The notes beneath the pieces were generated by a model, which did no database searches, was not told where the DNA came from, and was given only the letters and a program-made list of their open reading frames with translations. From the NCBI GenBank assembly GCA_009760855.2, contig WPIO01000086.1:1659001-1723000 (forward strand): a DNA stretch of 64,000 nt, in the 5' to 3' direction. Source of the DNA: Cristatella mucedo (lineage: Eukaryota; Bryozoa; Phylactolaemata; Cristatellidae). Below, one piece after another: positions 54,241 to 64,000 of this stretch (positions are counted from its first letter, which is position 1; each line of letters starts with the position of its first letter). Made by a program: the position numbers and the translations under genes.

Positions 54241-55033
54241 CGTTTCTAACTCTAGGTGTATACGTGAGCGCCCCTCCAGATTTGTAGCACAACCTTGGAT
54301 TACTTTGCGTGTGCTTTTAGTGCTTGCACAGAATCGGCATGTACGAGCAGTGCTATTGTGAGCAGCATTACTTCATTTCCTTGTTGCACTGCCGGTCGGG
54401 CTTCTGGCATCGCTACAAGCATTAATGAGCTGCTTCTAAAGCCAAGCGGGCTATGGTGCACTGGGTCGCTCGTGAACGTTCTCAGCAGCACACGCTGCTA
54501 GTTTTGAGCCCCCTTTTACTCACTTATTGCTGTTACGATCACCTTTCGGTCAACATCCAATTGCATTTCCAATGCTCTTTGATGATCGTGGTAAAATTTG
54601 TTCAATGATCATGTATGGGTAGTTGGAGTAGTAACGGTAAAATTGCTGCACGCCATGAATGTAGATTGATAGGCGTCGTGCAAATTTGTCTATGTTTCTA
54701 TGCTTTCGTACTTTGCTGCCTCGATGGGTAGATGCTGCTGAGTGCTACTAGGATCTGGCGGCAGCAGCCATTACTGTTGCAGTAGAAGGTGGTCAAGAAG
54801 CTCATGGCTCACTCGGCACAAGTAGAGGTCGCATATACCTGAGTGAGTGAATGAATGTGAATGTGTGGTGAATGAATGGCCACTGAAATGAAATGAAATG
54901 AAATGGTGAGTGAATGGCCACTGCTAGCAGTGCTACTAGCACTGGTGCTGCCTCAGTAACAGTGTCAGGAGCATACGCTGATTATACAGACGGCACTGTT
55001 GCAGGCTTGCTGCTGCTTCTCGTGCGCCATTGC
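54241..55033. other. Unassigned, with short tandem motifs
   Basis: At 54,835-54,925 GTGAATGAATGGCCACTG-like units occur twice around (AAATG)4. Otherwise nothing recognised. Confidence 0.55.
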
Positions 55034-55174
55034 ATAATAATATTAATAAGAATTCGTGTATATAGCGCCTCAAGAGAACTTACTCTCTATTCACATATGC
55101 CTTGGGGCTCGGGCCCACGACCTCAGCCAGACCTCGGTTGGAAGAGCACCTTAACCACTGGACCAACCCGGCAC
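55034..55174 (-). mobile_element. SINE-A copy, best preserved
   Basis: On the minus strand: tRNA-like head with A box TGGTCCAGTGG, B-box-like GGCCCGAGCCC, then a body and a tail GAGAGTAAGTTCTCTTGAGG CGCTATA ending in (ATT)-rich DNA. The tail resembles LINE-A (AGAGATTGAGTTCTCT, GGGCGCTTTA, ATT repeats). Confidence 0.9.
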
Positions 55175-55178
55175 ACAT

Positions 55179-55321
55179 AAAATATAATTCATTTGTATAG
55201 CGCCCCAAGAGAACTTAATCTATATTCAGGTGCTTCACATATGCCTCCGGGCTCGAGCCCACACCCTCAGCCAGAGCGTGGTGGGGGGGGGGCAAGCATC
55301 TTAACCGCTGGACCAAGCCAG
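55179..55321 (-). mobile_element. SINE-A copy, tandem neighbour
   Basis: Same structure and orientation as the copy ending four bases to the left, with the head at the right (ACCGCTGGACCAAGCCAG) and a G10 run at about 55,283. The AATATAATT tail meets the head of the other copy. Confidence 0.9.
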
Positions 55322-55510
55322 TTCGGAACGTAAAAAAGGCATGTCTTTATTAAAACATGTTATGGTTCCCTGTGTTTAGTCCTATATGAGCCATAGACAA
55401 ACTTCATCGACTAGGCACGCTGACGAAGATGGTTGCTGGAGATGACTACTTAAGCGTACCGACATTTTCCGTTCCAGCCATTTCCTGGATGGGTTGGACA
55501 TTTCTTATTG

Positions 55511-56500
55511 GTATATGGTTTATGGTTTAGGTTTTAGGTTTAGCGTTAAGGGTGTTAGTGTTTAGGGTTTTCGGGTTTACAGTTTCGAGTTTAGGGCATT
55601 TTTTTATAGTTTTATGGTTTATGAATTAATGTTTACAGTTTAGGGTTGAAGGTTTTTGGGTTTTAAGGATTTTCAGCGGCTTTTGAACTTTTTAGGGTTT
55701 GTGGGGTTGTAAATGATTTTAGAATTTTTAGGATTTACTGTTTAGCGTTTAGGACTTTAGAGTTAAGAGTATTTTCTTTATGGTTTATGGCTTAGAGTTT
55801 TGGTTTAGAGTTTAGGTTTAGACTTAAGGGGTTCGGATTTAGGGTTTAAGTTTTAGGATTTTGGATTTAGGGTTTATAGTTTAAGGTTTAGGGTTTAGGG
55901 TTTAGGGTTTAGGGTTTAGGGTTTAGGGTTTAGGGTTTAGGGTTTAGTGTTTAAGGTTTAGGGTTTAGGGTTTAGGGTTTAGGGTTTAGGGTTTAGGGTT
56001 TAGGGTTTAGGGTTTAGGGTTTAGGGTTCAGGGTTCAGGGTTCAGGGTTTGGGGTTCGGGGTTCGGGGTTCGGGGTTCGGGGTTTAGAGTTTAGGGTTTA
56101 GGGTCAAGTGTTTAGTGTTTAGGACTGAGCGTTCAGGAATAATGTTAAGGGTTTAGGGTTTACAGTTAAGGGTTTAGGGTTTATTTTTCAGGCTTTAGGG
56201 TATAGGGTTTAGGGTTTACGGTTTACGGTTTACGACGAATGGTTTAAGGTTTAAGGTTAACGATGAATGGTTTAAGGTTTATGGTTTACGATAAATGGTT
56301 TAAGGTTTACGGTTCGTGGGTCGCGGCTAGCGGCTCGCTGCTTACGTCTCGCGGCTTACTGCATACTGTTTACTTTGCTCGGTTTACGGTTCTCGGTTTA
56401 TGCTTCTCGGTTTACGGTTTTTGGTTTACGGTTAAATGTTCGGGGTTCAGGTTTAGGGGTTTTGGGTTTAGGGTTTTGTGTTTTTGGTTCAGGGTTCAGG
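55511..56500. repeat. Telomere-like (TTTAGGG)n array with degenerate flanks
   Basis: Core 55,882-56,103 consists of nearly perfect TTTAGGG heptamers on the plus strand, with a block of TTCAGGG and GGGGTTC variants at 56,027-56,085. About 370 bp on the left and 400 bp on the right are worn heptamers (TTTATGG, TTTACGG, TTTAAGG). The frame at 56,263-56,544 is a repeat artefact. Interstitial telomere-like DNA or a heptamer-derived satellite. Confidence 0.95.
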
Positions 56501-57237
56501 GCCACCAGTTAAAGACACGGCGGTCAAATTATTTCAATCGATAGAAGCAGCAATTTCAATCAATCCTAGAGAAATGGATCGACATGCTTCGGCATTGCGA
56601 CGGGGCGGCCCTAAGATACATTCGGCTTGTATAATAAGTTGTCTAATCACATATTCAAGAGAATTCGCTGTAATTCATTTCGTGCACGTTGGCCATTTAA
56701 CCTAGAAATGATAGCTAGTGACTAGCGGGCTGTAGTTCTATAACCCTATTCCTAATATTTCATACCAGGCCCGATTGGCCTAGGTGCGATAGAAGAGTAC
56801 CCTCTAACATGCGAGCGGAAATCGAGGCACGGCCTAATTCTTAGATGTAGAGCAACTAGTTGTCACACTTCTTCCTAAAGTGTTTCATCATCTGGTTGTC
56901 ATTTTACAAAGGGTTAGAAACGGGATGTTTACCCTTTTGTTAGTCTTCGATTTGTGCAAACAGCGGATGCTGGACGTGCGAAATGACGAAGATGTTGCGG
57001 ATCTCCTATCCCAGTAAACTTCTAAGAAATCTTACTCATAGTAGGTACTGCTAATTTGCTGCTAGCCTCGTACTTTTAATTTACCTCTTGAAAGCCGGTC
57101 AGAACTCCTCCAAATGTAAATTGTCATGATAGAGCATGAACAATATTTTGCTTGACACGGCACAGCCCAACAAGCAGTGGTCGAGAGCACGGGGAGCCAA
57201 TGGCTACCTAACCTTCCAGTCGAGAGGGCCTCCCCTT
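56501..57237. other. Unassigned sequence
   Basis: Nothing recognised. Confidence 0.55.
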
Positions 57238-57275
57238 ACGTAATTTATCTCCGTCTGTAACTCCACAGAGCCATC
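57238..57275 (-). mobile_element. LINE-B 3' terminus, short fragment
   Basis: TTATCTCCGTCTGTAACTCC plus ACAGAGCCAT matches the last bases of LINE-B before its tail (50,905-50,940). Confidence 0.7.
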
Positions 57276-57520
57276 CCAGCCAGGCTAGTTGACTTAGAAA
57301 TCTACCTTCTATGAGGAAGAGGGGTTCTGTTCGCCTGCGGCTTCTGCTGCTGTAGTTAGCGAAGAGCCGTGACACTAATGTACATGCCACACCTATGACA
57401 ACTAGTTGAGCTATTGAAGGCTCAGAGTCAGGCCACTAATGCATTTCACATTTCGTGTCGTCTGATGCGATTGATCAAGCTCTTGTAAACGTACGCTCTG
57501 ACAGTAATAAAGATAGATTT

Positions 57521-57805
57521 TCATTTATGGCACCCGCTCCCACTGTGTCTCCCTACGGCTCGTAAAACACCTGCGTCCGCCGGTGCCACTGTTGTATAAC
57601 ACTTCCGATTCCTATCCCGAGCTCTGAGCTGCTGCCAGAAATCCCAGCACGCACACTCTTCCTGCAGAGGACGATTCTTCTTTGCTAACCGCGAGCGATG
57701 GGGACAATCTATAAGGCTCTTCTTCCTTAATTTAAACGAGGCTGCTAAATCAGCCAATTCCAGAAACCGTGGATTGATGAGACGCGAAACCCAGTTTGCA
57801 AACAA
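57521..57805 (-). other. Minus-strand frame overlapping a SINE-B tail
   Basis: A 94-codon frame. Its first part is antisense to a SINE-B-like tail at 57,705-57,765 (AAGGCTCTTCTTCC, GAGGCTGCTAAATCAGCC). The remainder (CACWDFWQQLRARDRNRK) is unrecognised. Probably not a gene. Confidence 0.3.
57705..57765 (+). mobile_element. SINE-B tail fragment
   Basis: ATAAGGCTCTTCT then GAGGCTGCTAAATCAGCC, the tail order of SINE-B, without a head. Confidence 0.6.
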
Positions 57806-58152
57806 TGAACAATTGGGGGTGGCTTAATGAGCACCTGAAATGCTATCTTACCTAGGAAGATTATATCTTTTGATGAACAGTAGTCAATTACTGGCAGACT
57901 AAAATAAAATGATATGTGGGTTAGTAAATTTAGTAGTTGAGAACAGCCTACAGATTATTAAAATAGCCTCTGACAGTATCTGAATAACTAGACATTGACA
58001 CCGGTGTGACAAAATCCAACAAGGTCCATACCGATGGCACTGCCTAAAATAAGCTTAGCCCTATCCATGGTTACGTACTTACACAGAGAGTCAATGAGGC
58101 GCTTCTGATTCTTTCAATTTGTGATCACCCCTATTAAGAGAAGCACCCGAAA
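57806..58152. other. Unassigned sequence
   Basis: Nothing recognised. Confidence 0.6.
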
Positions 58153-58410
58153 GTGCTCACCATTCATAAGCTCATGCCATGGCTGCTCACTTGCTCAACG
58201 ATCGCGTCTACTCGTGGCTGCCGGGAGCTGTTGGAAGGGGAAAGAGCGCTCAGGCTTCTCCGAACCCACAGTCGCAGACTGGCCGTTCGTGCCATGAAAG
58301 CAGCTGTTACGTTGCGCATTAGAGCCAGTGGCGAGGATGGTTGGATCGCCGAGGTGGCATCGCGGGAGGCAGGCCATAAGCGGTTGCTCGACTGGGCTTT
58401 GAATAAATGA
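58153..58410 (+). CDS. Short GC-rich open frame, unknown
   Basis: An 85-codon frame, Arg- and Leu-rich in its second half (CRELLEGERALRLLRT, EVASREAGHKRLLDWALNK), ending within an AATAAA at 58,401. The antisense strand is also open (58,195-58,449), which weakens the case. Could be the end of a transcript or chance. Confidence 0.18.
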   Translation: MLTIHKLMPWLLTCSTIASTRGCRELLEGERALRLLRTHSRRLAVRAMKAAVTLRIRASGEDGWIAEVASREAGHKRLLDWALNK

Positions 58411-58639
58411 AAAGCTTTTAGCTTTTTCTACCGCACCCAGCGCCAACAAGCAGCAAGCCCTTTGCGAGTGAACATATGGCGGCCTACTTGATATTAGCCA
58501 CCAGTAATCTTTCTTTCATGAATACAGCCAGCTGACTTATTGCTTTAGGTGTATTGTCTATAGCAGGCTGCACAGTACGATCGCCGTCATCTCTTAATAT
58601 ATTTACGCTAATTTAACCCATTTTACATCTATCTTGATA

Positions 58640-58725
58640 GCTTAGGGTTTACGACTTTTGGTTTAGTTGTTATGGGTTATGTTTTTTTGGGCTAACGGTT
58701 TAAGGTTCAGTAGTTGGGATTCGTA
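58640..58725. repeat. Degenerate TTTAGGG-like patch
   Basis: TAGGGTTTACGACTTTTGG, TTATGGGTTATG and GGTTTAAGGTTCAG read as worn heptamers in the same orientation as the array at 55.9 kb. Confidence 0.55.
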
Positions 58726-58749
58726 GTTATTGTGGATTATTATTTCTTC

Positions 58750-59430
58750 AGATGCACTTTCCATGCACTTAAAAAGAATTACGTTTCAATCGTGGAGTGA
58801 CAAAAGCACTGCGACAGCATGCGTGAGCACGCAAAAGACTATTAACACGGATCCAGCAAATACTGAAAGGAAAAGTCGAGTTGCTTAGCTTCTCTTTAAA
58901 GGTCGTCAAGTCGGGGAATTTCCTGCTGTCGGTTGGAAGTGAGTTCCATGCTTCGGGAGTCACGAACTAAAGATACAGTCTGCTAAGGTTTTGAAGTTGG
59001 CTCGAGGAACAGCTGAACGACTTGAGTAAAAGAGCGATTGGTGCACTGCGTAGTCCAATATGATAGTAGTTCTGATAGGCTTGCCGGTAAGAGAATGACG
59101 GGACCTAAACATGAGGCTGAAAACGCTAAAGTAGATTTTCTGCTTGATAGTAAGTCAATACGGGTCAGTGAGAAATGGTGTAATGTGGCAATTGTTACAA
59201 TAATGACGTGCCAACCTAGCTGCAGAGTCTTACACCTAATATATGCACTTACTTCCAACAGCCAAAAGACTTGGGCGTAGTGAAGTAAAAAAGTTGAGTT
59301 GAAAGGCTTCAATCGTGCGGACTAATTTGGATATATGGCATAACTGTCTAAGCACGCCAAAATTTGTGTACTGAAATGTATCTGAATTGAGTGCAGAGAT
59401 TATGTGATTTCTAGTGACTACTCAATTTTT
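58750..59430 (-). pseudogene. LINE-A-like ORF2 C-terminus, diverged
   Basis: On the minus strand: TGCAGCTAGGTTGGCACGTC at the AARLV position, CCATTTCTCACTGACCCG at TPLLANLHWL, then a frame with PEAWNSLPTD and FPDLTTFKEKL (58,963-58,769) matching PKAWNSLPTC and SPDLTTFKRNL. Frames are broken. A separate subfamily from the other LINE-A copies. Confidence 0.75.
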
Positions 59431-59856
59431 GTCAGGACTCTCATATAGCAAAAAGCGGCTACATAACATATGCTCGATGAGCTTCTTTTGAAGGTTAGAT
59501 TTTCAAGTTTCCGAATTTCACTACGTTTTTCTATGAACCAGTAAGTTGACTAATGACGATTCAAATTGAGAAAGTTAGCCACCCACTATATGCCAACATC
59601 TGAAACACTTTTCTTGCTGAGTGCCTTGCCCAGTGCCGTTATTTTGGAAACCCTTGCCGGACGTCTTCAAATACTTTTGTGTTGGTCTCCGGCCGGATTT
59701 TCTTGGTAGTTGTTGCAAGGTCAATGAATCTTTGATGATGTCTACTTTCTCAGGCATGGCTAAATGAATATCCGTGTGGTGCAGGCTAAAAGGACTCCAA
59801 TAGTATATATTTTACATATATATCCCGGACGGACAATACATTTAAAGTTTACTCAC
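59431..59856. other. Probable intron of the 59,857 exon; otherwise unassigned
   Basis: A minus-strand frame at 59,575-59,757 (EKVDIIKDSLTLQQLPRKSG) is preceded by TTCATTTAG and might be a further exon, but no domain is visible. Confidence 0.3.
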
Positions 59857-60127
59857 GCAATTGAGTGCTATGCAAGCGATCTGGCGTCTCTAAGCAGGAA
59901 GTATTCCAGCTCTTGGTGCCCAGCGCTATTGGAAAATCCGATGTGGATATGGTTGACAGGTAGAGCATGGCAGCCCTGGCCCCCTGGCCTCGGTGTAATT
60001 TTAGCGTGAACAAGAACTTTTCGTCGGGAAAGCACTCCTTTGTCCTGGAGCAGTTACTCAGAGAGCAAGCTGCTTTCACTTTAACTTGCAATTCGAAAAG
60101 TCCATTTCGGGGTGAGGAGCCATAAAC
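59857..60127 (-). CDS. Candidate exon: Notch-ligand (DSL) MNNL-like domain
   Basis: The clearest host exon. On the minus strand TTCACTTATATTTTCAG (acceptor, AG at 60,129-60,128) is followed by a 271-bp open stretch and a consensus donor C/GTGAGT (59,856). The translation opens SSPRNGLFELQVKVKAACS, has Cys residues around CSRTKECFPDEKFLFTLKL, then DFPIALGTKSW. Known Delta/Serrate/Jagged proteins begin their MNNL domain with a Gly-x-Phe-Glu-Leu segment, then a Cys-rich part with C-x(3-4)-F-x-x-C-L, then T-P-V-L-G-x-x-S-F. The order fits, but one Cys expected in F-x-F-C-L is Thr. These secreted or membrane-bound ligands activate Notch. The signal-peptide exon (higher coordinates) and the DSL/EGF exons were not found. 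It could be another secreted protein or a pseudo-exon. Confidence 0.42.
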
Positions 60128-61264
60128 CTGAAAATATAAGTGAAACTTTTGAACCAATATCGTATCAGCAAATAAAAGTAAAACGCCAAACTGAGTGAGA
60201 AAACGGCGTCGCATACTTCCTAAAAATTGCTGGTTTCTTTTCCTCATCAGAAGGAGACCATTTCCTTTAGGCGTTGATCATACATCCTTTTGTCCACAAC
60301 TCCTTTAGTTTATCCGTCAAGGTCACTAAGCTAAAATCAGCTAGAGTACATTAGCTGCAAACTAAGTTAAATAAATAACTGAAATTACTTTGATATAAGC
60401 TACGATAGTACTGCAGAGCCAAAGCATACTCAGCCTTTACTTCTGGCAGGCTAAAAGCTGCGCATCTGGCAACGAATGGAAGCAGTAATCAAGTTTGCAG
60501 ATGTTCAGTTAACTGAATACAATTGAATTAATTTAAACTGCAAATAAGCTTCATACGCATACCTACTTTACGAAGCTATTTGAAGAGGCGTGAGATTAAT
60601 TGGGGTTACAGCGCTAAAGCAAGAAACTCGTAACTAAAAAACCAGCCCAAAGTGAAAGGACTCCAGCACTGAGCAATTCAAAATCAACCGACTGCATGGG
60701 ATCTTAGATACTAAAGATTATTGTATTGCTACTTTGAACAGAGTGGTTCGGGAGGGCACTAATTCGCTTTAAGGAGTGTTAATCTTGAACTTGCACAAGA
60801 CAACTAATCTTGAAATATCTAAACAGAGAATGCTGGCTGATGTAATGGGGTCAGAAGTCTGGTAGTCCAGTCAATGCATATTTACCTACGACTGTTCCAA
60901 AATTGATGTAACAACATCGTTCGTCTCGCGACATTTACAAAAGGCACTTTGCAATCAAGCCATTCCAGCCAACACAAACTGATGTCCGCTACAGCACAAC
61001 GGGCATATAAGTGGGGCTATTTATCTTGTGCATATAATTATGATTGCCAAACTGGTCACCAATGGAAACGGACAAGAGCCCAAACTTCTGCGAATATACT
61101 AAAATAAGTAGCAAGCTGGTGCAAAGCATTAAGAGTGATAGTAAATCCGAACACATGCCACGTTGCATAGAACTTAAAGCAATCGTCTTTTTCGGTTCTA
61201 CATTAAGTTTTTAAAGTGACTTTTTTCGGGCAGGCTGAAATCGTAGGAGCAATTTCAATATTAT
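60128..61264. other. Unassigned; possibly intron
   Basis: Nothing recognised. If the neighbouring exon is real, this is intronic on the minus strand. Confidence 0.5.
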
Positions 61265-61430
61265 TTACATTAAATCGACTATTGAGTCCTTAAGAGAACC
61301 ATATCCCTGTGATAGTGCTTTACAACACAACGGAAAGAGAATAAATAACGTAAGTGATGGTGATATGCACAAACAAGTATGCTCATGCCAGCATGCTCTA
61401 GCAAGCAGGAAGACACTCTACAATCTACAA
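61265..61430 (-). mobile_element. LINE-A 3' end, very diverged
   Basis: TTAAGAGAACCATATCCC, GTGCTTTACAACAC, GATATGCACAAACAAG and CATGCTCTAGCAAGC keep the LINE-A tail and 3' region order. Confidence 0.45.
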
Positions 61431-62539
61431 TATGATGTCCTTCACTCAGGTAGAACGTAACCTAGTTTAGCACTGTGCCAGTGCTACCTAGGTGTGTGGA
61501 AAGAGTCTACACTCCAACGTCATGGTCTTTAGTGTCAAAGTGAACCATACAGAGCACAGCATACTTCAGGCAGTAATTGAAAACGAAAGCAGGTCAGCTG
61601 TAGTGGAATAGTTTGCTCGAAATCCCGACTGGAACTGGCTGAAAGATCGCATAAATTGATATCAGTTATGTAAGTTATTGCTCACCACTAGTTACAAATA
61701 CCCTTTGATATGAATGGTATGAGTAAAACAGGTCCAGGGTTGTGCAAATTCTCAAAATCTAGGGTCGGCGTTTAAATTAGTAGCCTGAGAATGCTGGTTT
61801 TAGAATAACAAGGGCTTTGACAGTTACCAGGGACACTTTTTCTAAACATGTTATGGTCAATAGGTTTATGCTGATCAAAATTAGAACTGTAGGCATACAA
61901 CATAGAGGACTAGCAGTTCTTTAGCCACAGAGACCAGTTTAGTGAGAGCTCAGGTACACGTGGGCAAGGACATCGTGAGAGAAGAAGAGCAAGGTGATGA
62001 GGTCGTGTATAGCTGCCCGTTGCAATCACAGTGCTAGATGCTTAATGAGAGTGCTGAATTCGCGGGCTCATACTTTTCGGTTAAAAATTATGCTATTAGA
62101 CACTATAAAAAGATATGCTGTATGCATTTACTTTATACCCACACTAATAATACTAAGCCAACTAAATTACTCGCTTAATACACTTATTCATACTTTACCA
62201 ACCTGTAGACGTAAGGTTGTATATATAGAGATGTATAGATGTAATCTTATATCATATTATATTCTGTGATCTTAGTAGTTGTAATATAGATGTAACCTTG
62301 CTTGTCCCCAAGGAGCATTTACTCGGCAGAAAAGAAAAGCCTTCAGAAATTAGCACCTTGGAGTTTTCTGCCCGTACCTTTTTCGTGTTAATCTTTTGAT
62401 CAGAAGTAATAATCTGGCTCCACCGTTCCATATTGATAATCTACAATATTCATGGAATTTAAATTAACTATACATTACAATTTGAAATAGCAGATGCAGT
62501 GAAGTTCATTATAGCAATGTTGCCACTGAAAAGACACGA
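61431..62539. other. Unassigned sequence
   Basis: AT-rich. A plus-strand frame at 61,994-62,269 is hydrophobic and looks like chance. Confidence 0.55.
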
Positions 62540-62635
62540 CAATTTCTCTTTGCAGCATGTTAAAGCGCCTAGAGAGATATTGAGTTCTCTGAGAGCGCTT
62601 TATCAAGTGCATTATTAATATTATTATTGTTACAG
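62540..62635 (+). mobile_element. LINE-A 3' tail, well preserved
   Basis: TTTGCAGCATGTTAAAGCG, CCTAGAGAGATATTGAG, TTCTCTGAGAGCGCTTTATC and AAGTGCATTATTAATATTATT. Only the last 100 bases of the element are present. Confidence 0.85.
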
Positions 62636-64000
62636 CAAAGGCTTAAACTAAACTCCTGTATTTGGTTGATCGAGTGAAATATAGCTGGTAGTTACTTCCA
62701 ACATTTAATTACAGCAAAGCTTTATAATGATTGTCATGGGCACACTGCTTTGGCACTGGGTAGCTTTTTAAAATCAGAATAGGTTTAATTTATAAAGAAA
62801 GAGAGAATCTATAAGGACGCCAAAAATTGCCCTCAAACCCACCGGTCTGATATGAGAGCAGAACAAGGTAGTATAAAGACAACGGCTGCCATCCATCAAT
62901 AATGAAGCATACGTTGTTTTTATCTTGTTTAACAAATTTAACAAATTTATGCCATCAAGCAGTTTATGCAATCAATTTCTCAAACTATTTGCAATTAGCA
63001 CAATTTAGACACTATCGTGTTTTGTATAAGGTTAAGCATGTTGAAGTCCTTTTAACTATCCTGCCTGCAAGCTTCGCGATTTGCATAGTACCTTTCATTT
63101 TAATTGTGGAAATCGTTGGGCAACCTGCTTGGATTGACAAGTACTCATCACAAGATGCGCGTACAAGTATGAGAAAAACATATTGCCTTCTTCCGGTACC
63201 AGTATGTTGGAATAAGTGATTCGAAAGGTTTTTATGATGTATTGAAATAAATTAGTTAATTTTCTTCAACCTTATACCCGCGAGCAGCATCTCACTAAGT
63301 AGACGCCGAAGATAACTCTTCGTCATTCGAAGGTTTACTACGACGCCTTATCATGGACACCGAAAACAGCCGGGTATCGTTTTTGTCGGCGAGTGGCTAA
63401 CGCTCTTACCGTGTGCGGCAAATTGCCGCTGTAGTCACCTGTATCTTATTTCTTTGATTTAGTAAAATTTGATTGTATTTTGCAGTGTGCGTGGCTCAAT
63501 CGGTCCTCTTTTCGTAGCAGTTATTTGCCCAGCCGTTTGTCCCGAGTGTCGTTCCGAGTGCCCGCCAGTGCTGACTTTTTAGCCGGTTATCGAAAGTCCG
63601 AGAAACGAGTTGTTTGACTTAACGTTAGAGCTACATGCGTTAGCGTAAATGTGACATATTCGGGTGCCTTACATCTGAAGCTATGTGTATCCACGCGGCT
63701 AGCTCTCTGGCAGGGTAACTGCAGTATTAGTGGCTGCATTGTTTGAATTAAGGAATGTTTTGAACGCTGGTACTAAGGCTAGGAGCGGCTAGGATCAAGT
63801 TACTCGTGCTGGTAGCTGTGCAGCCATTGTATCGCCTGTTTGTGTGCGTAGCATCTTGCCTTGAAAATGTTTTCTTAGAGCATTCACCTAAATAGGATTC
63901 TGCACAGCAAGGTTACGACTGATCTACTTGGCATTAAGGTATAGGCTGACGCAGCCTTGTAATGCATACTTACTCTTGCTTCGCTGCACGATGGAAACAG
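62636..64000. other. Unassigned sequence
   Basis: A 105-codon frame at 62,902-63,219 is hydrophobic without recognisable motifs and is best taken as chance. The last 700 bases are less AT-rich but show no frame or repeat I can name. Confidence 0.5.

Noticed and set aside
53948-54292. His/Thr-rich 114-codon minus frame
   Set aside because: It is a translation of the GT-rich simple-sequence region.
56263-56544. 93-codon aromatic, Gly-rich frame
   Set aside because: It is a translation of degenerate TTTAGGG-type heptamers.
62902-63219. 105-codon hydrophobic frame as a membrane protein
   Set aside because: AT-rich DNA, no motif, no splice or promoter context; compatible with chance.

Overview
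Eukaryotic, most probably invertebrate-animal, nuclear DNA. No complete gene, rRNA gene, genuine tRNA gene or CRISPR array could be supported. The only host-gene signals are isolated exon-like reading frames with splice-like borders. The best is 59,857-60,127 on the minus strand, which resembles the N-terminal (MNNL) region of Delta/Serrate/Jagged Notch ligands. The animal assignment rests on that exon and on abundant LINEs of the Jockey-superfamily type (CR1/L2/Rex-like). A 0.2 kb core of plant/protist-type TTTAGGG telomere-like heptamers at 55.9 kb is unusual for an animal, so the lineage stays open.

Family labels used here are local to this window. LINE-A ends in a tail with AGAGATTGAGTTCTCT followed by (ATT)n. 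LINE-B ends in an (ATTAC)n pentamer tail. LINE-C is a diverged relative of LINE-B. SINE-A is tRNA-derived and its 3' tail resembles that of LINE-A. SINE-B is tRNA-derived with a hairpin-bearing body. Gypsy-1 and Gypsy-2 are two copies of one Ty3/gypsy LTR retrotransposon.

Layout. 0-6 kb: LINE-B, SINE-A and LINE-A pieces, a microsatellite with a palindrome, and an old tandem segmental duplication (2.15-3.83 and 4.29-5.93 kb). 6-14.4 kb: mostly unassigned sequence with a GC-rich island, one LINE-A, one LINE-C and weak exon-like frames. 14.4-24.9 kb: Gypsy-1 on the minus strand (527-bp LTRs, AAGT target duplication), whose gag is split by a 3.8-kb block of LINE and SINE pieces that begins with a 1.5-kb near-perfect inverted repeat. 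25-42.6 kb: an old LTR remnant, nested LINE-A/B/C and SINE pieces, an 86-bp tandem duplication and a long hairpin. 42.6-50.1 kb: Gypsy-2 on the plus strand, flanked by about 330-bp direct duplications instead of a short target-site duplication. 50.1-53.3 kb: the longest LINE-B copy, carrying a SINE-B. 53.3-59.4 kb: GT-rich DNA, two tandem SINE-A copies, the telomere-like array and LINE remnants. 59.4-64 kb: the Notch-ligand-like exon and otherwise unassigned sequence.

The elements act on one another. LINE-A probably supplies the machinery that moves SINE-A, through the shared tail. The two Gypsy copies share two reading-frame breaks at the same places, pointing to a common already-broken source or to recoding. 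Each copy has also lost different catalytic residues, so neither looks autonomous. Coordinates of repeat fragments come from alignment by eye within this window and may be off by tens of bases.
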